From: Isoetes taiwanensis
Lineage: Eukaryota; Streptophyta; Lycopodiopsida; Isoetales; Isoetaceae
Reading direction: 5' to 3'
Assembly (NCBI GenBank): GCA_021234155.1
Contig: JAJEKV010000052.1
Coordinates: 1,111,933-1,175,932, forward strand
Length of the DNA: 64,000 bases
The position numbers and the translations under genes are program-made. Shown piece by piece: positions 54,691-64,000 of the stretch. The notes below the pieces were generated by a model. It did not search any database and was not told the DNA's origin. It saw only the letters and a list, made by a program, of their open reading frames with translations. The number at the start of each line of letters is the position of its first letter. Position 1 is the stretch's first letter.

Positions 54691-56002
54691 TTACTTTGAA
54701 GATAAGATGGTCTAACCCTCTTCTTTTTCTAGCTTACGTGTATTTCTTTGGGTATTTGTAAGGCTCCGGCATAGATTTGAGACATGGTCCACCCCACCTA
54801 TTGGGGCTCGGGTGTGTTTCGTTGGTAAACTTGCCAAATGGGGGCACATGGACCTGAACTTTTCAGAATTGGCCGAGCTATAACCAGAAAGTTCTCTAAA
54901 AAATTTTCATACTCAGCATGCACGGTTTCAAAAGTGTGACCAAATAGCCATTTTCCCGCCAAATGACGAACTTCTGAAGTTGAATTTTTTCTATTGACCA
55001 AAATATTGTTGAAAACTCACGAACTTGAATGGTTTCATTTCCCGCCAACCGGTGAACTTCATAAGTTGGAATTTCTCTAAAAAAAGATAGAAATGTGGTT
55101 ATTAAAATTCACCAGTGAGAATCAAAAGAAAAGCTACGAACCGTTTAGAAGTAGCTTTTAGCATCTACCTTGCACATCGAACATCTTATGATAAACGTCG
55201 TCTTAAATTAAACGCACTTATTTTAAAAAGTGCATTTAAAAGATTCCTTAAAAAAAATTGAATGAAGTTAGAATAAGGCTCTTTTTTTCAAGACTTTTAA
55301 TTGTTAATGCATGGCAGTATAAATTTGAGCATGTTTTAGCCTATTTTAATCATTGCACGAAATTATTGATGAATAGAAGCTTAAAATTATGCATTTTTAG
55401 TATGTTTTTTCTATCTACATGATCAGTCCAGTAAAGAACATCTTACGACGTAACAACTTTTAGAAGATTTTCGTTAATGCATGAAGTTGCTAAAGAAAAA
55501 TAGCATTGACAAAGGATCTTAAAGCGCATTCATCTCTATTAAAACTTCATTTGTAGAGTTACAAGCATGCAATCGAATCATTCTTCTTTAAGATTACTTA
55601 ATTTGTTCACTTATAACCAAATAATCGAAGTGCTAGTCTCTTTCAAATAGTTTATTAGGACTAAATGGTTGTTCTTCTCCCCTTTTTTTTTAAGAGTAGG
55701 ATTCAAACAATAACCAATAAAAATTATCAATTTTAAGCTTCTACTAGTTGAAAGATGATTGACGAAAAACATAAGGTTTAAGAGTTATTCAATTAAAAGC
55801 ACAAGACAATTCTTAAAACAAAAAGATCATAAGCATAATACTAAAGGAAAAAAACAATCACCAAATAAATGACAAATTAATTCACAACAATAGTTCTTAA
55901 ACTTCATATCTCAAGCAAATGACAAAATAGTAAAACGACTACCAAAGAAATAGAAATTTATAAGTTCTTAAACTTCGTGTCTCAAGCAAATATTAAACTA
56001 CT
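54691..56002. other. AT-rich spacer downstream of the methyltransferase gene
   Basis: No recognised gene. A 68-codon minus frame at 54798-55001 has no known domain. A clear polyadenylation signal for the gene ending at 56003 was not pinned down. Confidence 0.45.
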
Positions 56003-59000
56003 TCAGTAATCAATGGGTTCTTCTTCATCAGTTCCATTCTTCTCTTTCTCCTCTTCAAGACCAATGTTTACTAAAGGAATTGTTGATGAAGCCTTAGGAG
56101 TTTCTTCAGGAATCACAGTAGCAGGATCAAGCTCTGCAAAATCAACCTCGTCATCAGGCCTACCACTAGGTGGTGGCTGAATTTCGGAGAAAGTTTCTGT
56201 TAGATTTCCACTGAAGCTTTTGTCGCCTAACTCCTGATTTTCATCAGGCAAGGACTCACAAGAACTTATTCTTGTTTTTATAAAACTAACATTATCTGGA
56301 TCAATATCAACGGAGATAACATTTCGTCCTTTCTTAAGAGCACAAACTGCAGTTGTCCCTGATCCAGAAAATGCATCCAGCACCCAGTCACCTGGTCTTG
56401 AAAACCAACTAATAAGCTTAGAAATTAACTTCTGGGGCTTTTGATAATGTGACACTATTTGTCCCTGTCTCTGAGGATCTTTCAACTTTTGAAGCACAGC
56501 TGGATAACAAAACACGTTGCTTGGTGGTTGAGTTTCATCTGTTGTGTTGTAATGCTGCATACTCCTTTTACCATCAACACTATAATATCCAATATGGAGA
56601 TGCTCAAACTTACTAACTAGACGAGCTCCACCACCATTGCCTTTAACATTTGTTTTTATCCTGCAAGAACTTGAAATCAGAAACGTGAACGGTATATTTC
56701 AAAATGAAGAAAAGTTTAAACTTACCACACACAACCCTCAAAACCAGCATTGCATATTGTAGACAATGGCTTTATCACAGACATTGTTTGAACATCCGAA
56801 TGAAATAAAATTACTCTCCAATAGGAGGAGGTGGTGACCTCTTTAAATCCTTCCAGAAATGCCTCCACCTCCTTCCAAGTAAAAGCCTTGTCATCAAAGC
56901 GACTGTCCTTTATCTTGAAGCCATAAGGTATATCAGCTATGCACAATGTGAAGTTACGTGGTTGAATAACTTGTTTTTTAAGAACTGCAGGTCTCCAACT
57001 ACGACTTTATATAATGCATCTTGATTGAAAAGATAGAAACTCTCAAGATCATTAGTTATTTGCAAACTAGAGCGGCTTGACCTATACGCTTGTGCTTTAA
57101 GTTTTTGCCTTTCTTCTTTACACCTTCTTACAAGGTTTAAAAATCTAGCAGGCAATCCACTAGACTTTTTCTACAGAAAGAAGTTATTCTTTAATACGAA
57201 ATTGATATATTATGAAGTTCAAAAAAAAACATTGTAGTATAGAACTTATCTATGAAATTTGAAGTACTAACCCATTTGCTGAAGTTAGGGGCATATTCTT
57301 TTATCAAAGCATCTGTGGTTGTCATCGGATAATTTGCTCTGCAGTCTTCCCAAGCATCCAGGTTAAGTGCTTTCAGTAGCTCTAACTGGCAAGTTACAAT
57401 ATCTTTTTGTCTGTACGTAATAATAAAATATTTTTAGAACATCTCTACTGATTAATCACAAAAACAAACACCTTACTGCTTTGCTTCATTTGCCATTTCT
57501 TCTAAAGTAAACTCCTTAGCCACGACTTTCTGTAGAAGATGGACTAGTAGCTCTTTGTCCTTAATTCCTTGAAGAGAAATCCAAGGAACAATAGTCATCT
57601 CCTTCACCTTAGCAGGTTTAGATAATTTCTTGCCTGCCTTAGGCGCTTTTTCCACTACAGATTTTGTCTTTAGCTGGTTGTCTTGAAACATGGAAATTTT
57701 TTTTTCTTGAAGTTCCCATATCTGAAAAAAGCAAACTATTAGTGCCGAAAGTTGCCATTTCTTTAACTACAATAAGAAAAAACTGGATGGCAACATCCAC
57801 AAAACTATGCACTTGTTTCGAAAAAGCAATCCGTCTTTAAGTAATCCAAAAACAGATAGTAAGCACGTGTTGATCGTAAGAATTTCAATTTCTAAGATTT
57901 TATGACAAGTAACGTAACTAAGTGCACGTAGTATGAATTCATACACTAGTTTTTTAACACAAGCAATAAACATGCCAACTTCAGTTTTGAATGCAGACCT
58001 TTTGTAAGATTTTTTGACAAGTAAGTACTGTAAATGAGTGCCCGCAGTATGAATTCATACACTAGCTTTTTTACACAAGCAATAAACATGCCAACTTGAG
58101 TTTAAATGCAGAACTTTTGTAAGATTTTTTGACAAGTAGTACTATAAATGAGTGCACGCAGTATGAATTCATACACTAGCTTTTAAACACAAGCACTAAA
58201 CATGCCATCTTGAGTTTAGATGCAGACCTTTCCACTTCTGAAGGCTAGTTGAAAATAGTTGTCAAACTTTTTAAAGCACTGGGTGGGTGACAGATCACTA
58301 TCATACCGGAGGCAACATTCTGTTACACAAGTTTCCCTGAGCTTCTGAAGAAGTGTGCCATTCTTTCTAAAGTCTTCACCGTAGGTCTGTTCAAAGTTTA
58401 TAAATTCTCGATGCATAAAACGTATCTGATCAATGAAACTCATTTGGAGGCGGTACTCATTATCAACATTATGAGAAATGGCTAGAACTTTTGCTTCTTC
58501 ATCTGTTAGACCAACATAAACCTTAGCTTCTACCACTTTCCACGCAGGATTTTTGCTGTCTTCTTTCATTAGTTCCTTTCTTGCTTTGTAACTGTGTGTT
58601 CCACCCAAGACATAATACCGATAGTACTCAAAGTCAGCCTTATTGTACTCTTTTAGAGATGTACATTGATTTGGGTCAACCATAACAATCATAGGAGTGA
58701 CTACTGCTTCTTGGTTAGCCCTCATTCTATCTTTTAGAATGTCAACGTGTGAAGCATATAACTTCCTAACTTGCAGAGGCCTTTGTCCAGAAGCATCTTT
58801 GGGAGGTCTTTTGATTGTAGCTGTAGAGAGCCTCATCGTGTCAACAACACGCTTGGTGGCATTGACATGATTCAACCGCTTTGTGCTCCTATCAACTTCC
58901 TTACTTTTAATCACACATCCAGGAGCTCTTTTCTTCTCCTTGGGCACTTCTGATCCCTCAATGCGTTGTACCTTCCTCTTCCTTTGCACAACAATTTCTT

Positions 59001-59636
59001 TGACATGTTTTCTTTTGTTTTTAAGCATATCCAGTGCTCTATCTAATTCTCCACCATCATCTCCGTCCTCTTCCTCTTGACTGCTTGCTTCTTCGTCTTC
59101 TTCCCCACTCAATTGTTCTTCTCCACTTTTCACTCCCTCTGATTCATCATCGGGGTAGACTTTACCTACCTTAAGTACTGCTGAATTGCAAGCCATAACA
59201 TTTTGGAGGACATCAATAATATCCTATTGCACAAAGTTATAAGTTTCTTGAACATTAAAGTAAACAAACTAAACCGACAGTACTTACAAAAGTTTTAACA
59301 CTGGCACGGATGTACTCTTTCAAATCAGGGGGAAAACACAATGACGTCTTCATGAAAAGACTGTTTAAAACAATCACGCTCTCTTTACCAGCGCTAATTA
59401 TCCAAAATACCACTTGGTCTGCAGAATCATTCCCTCTTGCACTGAAAATTCTTCCAGGGACATAAAAGTCATCCTTCTTTAAAGTTTCTCTGCCAGAGAT
59501 GGCTGTTGTCCAAAGAAATAAGCTGTGCGGATGTTTGTCTTGAAATCCTCTAGAAAGAAACCACTGGTGATTTAACATTTTGTATCCTTCGTCAGCTTCT
59601 CCAGAAGGATTGTTAAACTTCATTTTAGGTGTTTTA
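56003..59636 (-). CDS. ParB-like domain plus beta-class N4/N6 DNA methyltransferase (split gene)
   Basis: Six exons with GT..AG introns join in consistent phase: 59636-59288, 59223-58228, 57721-57477, 57410-57272, 57170-56726 and 56660-56003 (stop). An upstream start exon is needed, because 59636 follows an acceptor (TGTGCAG). The product is ~940 residues. Exon 1 holds a domain with HQWFLSRGF. Exon 2 has an acidic stretch, a basic NKRKHVKEIVVQRKRK stretch (likely nuclear signal) and a ParB/sulfiredoxin-like fold (PMIVMVDPNQ, YYVLGGTHSYKARKEL, YVGLTDEEAKVLAISHN). Exons 5-6 hold the methyltransferase: DIPYGF (motif IV), VILFHSD, then DAFSGSGTTAVCALKKGRN (motif I, SAM binding) and VDIDP. Motif IV before I is the beta class, which includes N4-cytosine and N6-adenine enzymes. 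Exon 5 is one base out of phase (see findings). This architecture is common in phage and bacteria and suggests horizontal origin; that is inference. Confidence 0.85.
57856..58230 (-). repeat. ~115 bp tandem triplication in intron 2, including the 5' splice site
   Basis: Three units share ATGAATTCATACACTAG (57933, 58049, 58163) and ATGCAGAcCTTTT-like segments (57990, 58107, 58219). The last of these carries the 5' splice site of intron 2 (minus strand AAAG then GTCTGCAT). The other units therefore contain duplicated donor-like sequences, one intact (about 57995) and one altered. Confidence 0.8.
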
Positions 59637-60330
59637 CTGCACAACAAAGCTTTTGTTATGCAACGAATTTGCAGAAGATATTTGATTCAACAAAAACCAG
59701 CCAAGTGTTAGAATCAATCATCAGAAGTCCTTTTGCCAGAAAAAATGTAGAAAAGCTACTAAAAGTGCAGCAAAACTAGCTGATTTCATCACTTTTCTGT
59801 CAATTTCCTTGTCTGTACGCCAAAATATCTACTCTTACTAAGTACAAAGATGTGTCAAAATAACAGTGAATCGGCTTATTCTACTACCGATTTTGCTATT
59901 TCTACAGCAGATTTTTATGATTCTACAGCCGATTTTTCAACTTCTCAGCTGATTTTTCAATTGTTCAGGTCTGGTTGCTGATTCCGCTGAAAGTTATTGC
60001 TGATGTTTGTAATCTAGTCTACAGCCTCAAAAGAACGGCCGATTTTGATTGTTTTAATTACGCTCTTGGAGATTTTGTTGTTCTACAACATGGCAACTGG
60101 GGAGCCCATTCAGCCTCCGGAATGGAAAGCGGCGGGCTTGATTCCGCTCAACAGGTGAAGAACAGGTAAACGGATCAAATTTTGCGTCCTCCCCAGTTGC
60201 CATGTTGTGGGGGGACGAAACAGGGTCGCTGATTCCAGGACCCGCTCCCGGCTGCCGCCGGTCGCGGGACCCCCTGGAATCATCTCCCCTACATGAAGTC
60301 CTGGCACAGAACAATTTCCTAAGTTGCAAA
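59637..60330 (-). other. Upstream region of the methyltransferase gene, possible start exon
   Basis: An upstream exon must exist, since 59636 follows a splice acceptor. One candidate ATG at about 60202 (minus strand, ACATGGCAAC) opens MATGEDAKFDPFTCSSPVER, but it lies in one arm of an inverted repeat and has no supporting homology. The rest (59650-60050) is non-coding, with repeated CGATTTTxCTATTTCTAC-like words. Confidence 0.35.
60085..60208. repeat. 20 bp inverted repeat with 84 bp spacing
   Basis: ACAACATGGCAACTGGGGAG at 60085-60104 is perfectly complementary to CTCCCCAGTTGCCATGTTGT at 60189-60208. It could form a hairpin in a transcript of either strand. Confidence 0.9.
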
Positions 60331-60729
60331 ATCGATTTCCTTTGCTGCTTCGGATTTCCCTTTCTGCAAAATCGATTTCTCTGTCTGCCGATCTGGTTAT
60401 CTGAACTAAGTTTCTAACTGCCGATTCTGCTGTTGTCGGGTTTGAGGACGTTTGATTCTGCTGTTGTCGGGTTCTGCAACGTTTGTGTCTGATGTGGTCT
60501 TAAACCAGTAACGAATTGCAAGTAAAAGGGACGGTTGTTGTTGCACGTTAGGAAAGTTAAAAAGATAGAATGTTTTTAGCAATTAAAATAGGATGGAACT
60601 TTGAGAAAAAAAAGGAACCGCATGAATTCATACCACACAACGTTTCGCCTTCTAATATAAGACAGAGAAACTTCTAGAAAAGCACTTTTTGGGATTAATT
60701 AATCTGCATTTACTCTCTCTTGTGAAAGA

Positions 60730-60751
60730 GACGGTATGAATTTATACCGTC
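60730..60751. repeat. 22 bp near-perfect palindrome upstream of the methyltransferase
   Basis: GACGGTATGAATTTATACCG followed by TC is palindromic except for one base pair. It is one of several GGTATRAATTCATACC-like sites at about 60620, 60730, 60815, 60837 and 61141. Confidence 0.75.
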
Positions 60752-63414
60752 ATCTACTTCTTAAAGGTGTCAATGCCTTAAAGTTGTGAGCAGTAAATAT
60801 TCAACAACACATGATGGTATATATTAATACCACCACGGTATAAATTCATACCACAAACTTATTGTTGAAAACCTCAAAGGTACAAGTATAAATTTAAACG
60901 TGGCTCACCTGGTCATGTCCGTATACAGGCTTTTATAGGTCCACTTCTATGGTGAAGAAGATTGTTCTGAAGGCGGAGATGCTTAGCGCCTTGGTGAAAT
61001 TTGCGTATGTAAGAAAAGAGAGAGAGTTAAAGTATTTTGGTATGTTTTTTCTTCTCGGATTTTAATCATGCATTGCCATAGAGTTGTGTATACGTGAAGT
61101 TGTTTACAATTGTTGAAATTCTTTACGTGTATTTGGGATTGGTATGAATTCATACCGCTTGCTCTACTTAACCAATCTCCTCTCTAATCAAACCATATAT
61201 AAAGATACATCAAATTTCGAATTTTTTTTTTTTCCGTGGCTAATATTTACGAAATTACGCCAAAGAGGTGAGGCCGACGCATGTGGATATTTTTGGGACT
61301 TAAGATTAAGGAGAAAACTTGGAGACGCAGACCTAGATCCTTGGAAGGCGGTCTTGGGTAGCAAAAGATCGAGGAGAGCTCGATAACTTCTTTGGGACAA
61401 GAAGGAAACGGATCGAGGGCAACAAGGGGAAAGGGACGGATCAGGCAAAGGAAAGGCGGAGGTAGAGACTACGGCGGTCTAAAGCGTGGCGTAAGATTCG
61501 GGCAAGTGCTTACTTCACACTCTTCGCCCGGCAAGCGGTGTATCCTAACATCTAGCTATGATGCACGCTTCTAATAACGGGCTTATTTTATAGACAATGG
61601 GCTTATTTTCGTAGGATGAAAGCAAATTAGCTAGTCCGCACTGACGACGGCGCCTCACGGCGATTAGAATGCATCTTGCACATACACCTTCTTTCAAGGC
61701 GAGAAATCCAAAGATTATCTAGAATTCTTCTTCATCCGCATGTCCAAAGATGAGTCCCTCTGTGGAAATATCTAAGGTTTATAAATTTATTTGGTGAGGG
61801 GCTACCGCCATAGATGACCCGACTCTTCCAGCTTTGTGTGGCCTAGACTATGTAGTAGTTGGGCTTGCTCTTTTTTTCCCCCTAACTACTCGACCTTTCT
61901 GGCCAATGTAGGTATTCATCTAGAGGATTTGTTTATTCAGGAGTTACGGTCTTGGCAATTTTTTGTTGCAGACACTAGCTCGTGAGGCTACTCACAGAGG
62001 ATCTGGGCGTGCTGGATGGTCTATACTTGATTGGAATGTAAATGCTATCAAGTTTTATCGAGAAATGGGGGCTTTGGTAGTGCCGAATTAGCTGATTTGT
62101 CGATCGGTTGGGGATGCCCTAAAAGCATTTGCTCGAACTCCTTATGTCTGCAACTAAGGGTAAAGCTCTCCTGGTCAAACATAATTCTTGGTTTCTTCAA
62201 ATTTATGTTTCAAAATGTGATCCTTCTATGTTTTGGCAGCCCTGTTTCTGTTCAATCTGATCCTAGCAAGTGGTCAGACTCCACTTCCCATACTAGAATA
62301 TCTGTGAAGAATTGGATGATTTGATCCAGTAAAATGATTGAAAGAGTCTAGCTTATGTGATATCAATTTCTTCCCATAAAGAAAGCTTTCTCGGCTATGT
62401 TTTGAAAGTTCTTCTCTTCATTATTTTTTCGATAGTTGCCTCAAGTCCATTTCGCCACTTGAAAGTTTTGGATCTTTGAACGAATATTGCCAAGGTACAA
62501 TATGATTCTACAAACCTTACGTAAGTATGGAAGTTACAAATTCTTATTGCAAAGCACGCCAATAATCCTCTTTGCGGTATATAGTTTTGAATGACATTGA
62601 AAAAGAGAATTTTTTTTAAGCGCAATGCATGGTCATGAGACTCAAAATAGTGTATACAATGTGCGTTACCACCTACGATAAATCCCCTTGATAATCAAAG
62701 AAATCTCCGATCCATTTTTTAATTCTTCTTTTCTCTGCGGTCGGTATAGAAACACGGAAATTGACACGAGAACTTAATTTGGAGGAAGACTCTTGGCTCC
62801 GATTCTTTTGACAAGATTTGGAAGCTACAATTGCTGCAGACACAAGAACAATGAAGAAGCCCTCAATAATTTAAGAATGCTTGCCTATAAGCCCAATATA
62901 AGAGAAACTTAAGAGAGTGCAAGATTGGGACTACTTGGGGGCTAATTATGTCCATATTGGAGTTCATCAACAACTGATCACTAGAAAAAAGGATAATGCA
63001 TGGAAACTCCATGAATGCAAGGACATGAAACATCATCATAACACAATGAAAGATCTAAAGGAGCAGTACTTCGATGTTGGATGGAAACTGTCAGACCTAA
63101 AAAATGACGCCAAATGGTTTCCTCAAGAAACTATATCCATGTACATCAAAATGAAGAATATGTGAAGGTAACCTTCACCTTAGGCACCACGGAAACTAAT
63201 CGACCTGGACATCAACCTAAAATGATATTTATTATTTGACATTAGGTACAACTATTCCTTCAGGAAATAGACTAAGCACAGCACAGGTGAAATATTAGAG
63301 GATCGTTAACCCTATCACATTTTCACGAGTTAGAGGGAATCTCAAAAACACAACGAAACTTGGGGATGTACCTTGCACTCTGGCCTTCATAATAATTTTG
63401 GAAAAGAGAAATGT

Positions 63415-63438
63415 TCGCGGCGGCCTTGGCCGCCGCGA
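63415..63438. repeat. GC-rich 11 bp hairpin with TT loop
   Basis: TCGCGGCGGCC, then TT, then GGCCGCCGCGA: perfect arms in AT-rich DNA. A similar but shorter hairpin occurs at 30623-30642 (CGGCGGC, GTT, GCCGCCG). Confidence 0.9.
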
Positions 63439-64000
63439 TAAATTTCTTATATAGTTAAAGTATTATTTTCTCAATAAAGTCAACTCATTAAGTCAAGACT
63501 TAATGATGGACCAACCCTAATTGTTCTAATAGCCCTTCCAATAGAATTGGTATTTATAGAACTCCTTTGGATTAGATGTGTGCTTTTGGAGAAGACTCAC
63601 ACAGTATAGTCGCAATAGACAACCAAATCTAGTTTATAAGCTTGTCTTCCAATGTTTTCGCCTGTAGCCATTGCATGCTTTCAGTTGAAAAGTATGTTAT
63701 GTTTGAAAATAAAGTAATGAAAAAACGATGCTAGGAATAGAAATTTCTTTGGATACATTTGCAATATCAATGGTATATTATGTGCAAGGAATATCTGGCT
63801 TATCATGGCTGGTTGTTAGTTTCTTTCTCAAGGATGATTTGCATATGGACCTAAACAGAGGTAATGCTTTACATCTATTGTTTATTTGATATAGGTTGCC
63901 AGGACATGAAATTTTGCTTGTTAAGGGCCTGACGAGCTCATTAGGGTGAACCAAGGTCCGAACCACGCGAAATTGCATGCCCGGCACATTCTCTATCGTA

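Larger units (their letters stand above)
60331..64000. other. Spacer to the window end, no assigned gene
   Basis: 60618-61155 carries a cluster of GGTATGAATTCATACC-like palindromes. An 82-codon plus-strand frame at 62917-63165 (WDYLGANYVHIGVHQQLITR) and a minus frame at 63778-63987 have no recognised domain. A perfect GC-rich hairpin lies at 63415-63438. Nothing else is supportable. Confidence 0.45.

Noticed and set aside
62917-63165. 82-codon plus-strand frame
   Set aside because: Composition is plausible but no motif, neighbour or duplicate supports it as a gene.

Overview
The window reads as nuclear DNA of a land plant. The evidence is split protein-coding exons with plant-type GT/AG introns, Ty1/Copia elements primed by initiator tRNA-Met, non-LTR retrotransposon (LINE) fragments, a Mutator-like element, a Harbinger/Tourist-like MITE, and an ATG18-type pseudogene. 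The large repeat-rich spacers, and a bacterial-type DNA methyltransferase gene of a kind known from seed-free plants and algae, suggest a fern or other seed-free plant. That assignment is inference, not proof.

Layout. 1-1170 is a degenerate ~305 bp tandem repeat. 1.2-2.6 kb is AT-rich, with one promoter-like TATA box. 2607-4694 is a complete non-autonomous Mutator-like element with a 9 bp target duplication. 4.7-8.2 kb is non-coding with small tandem repeats. 8.2-25.6 kb is a local triplication (copies A, B, C). Copy A carries a 5'-truncated LINE that is absent from B and C. A (GATA)37 array sits between A and B. B and C are a recent ~4.63 kb tandem duplication, each with a ~650 bp polypurine tract. 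28.4-30.2 kb is a broken ATG18-like gene with a retained intron. 32062-37070 is a young, complete Copia retrotransposon (257 bp LTRs, 5 bp target duplication) whose pol region carries a clean 378 bp internal inversion. 37526-38068 is a Harbinger/Tourist-like MITE. 41.3-46.5 kb holds weak host-like remnants: a BACK-domain-like exon, a decayed coding cluster, and fragments sharing the N-terminal domain of the methyltransferase. 46.7-47.1 kb is a 41 bp tandem array of palindromes. 48.5-50.5 kb is a decayed Copia pol, itself interrupted by a complete 447 bp TRIM element. 51.2 kb has a 39 bp hairpin. 54.1-54.7 kb is a LINE reverse transcriptase remnant.

56003-59636 (minus strand) is the main gene. 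It is a split gene joining a ParB/sulfiredoxin-like domain to a beta-class N4/N6 DNA methyltransferase, an architecture usual in phages and bacteria. Six exons join with consistent splice phases, apart from one single-base discrepancy in exon 5 next to an A6 run. Its introns and upstream flank are rich in a GTATGAATTCATAC-type palindrome. 60.3-64 kb is otherwise without recognisable genes.

Most of the window is therefore nested mobile-element history. The ParB-methyltransferase gene is the item most likely to represent unusual biology: a candidate plant enzyme for N4-methylcytosine or N6-methyladenine.
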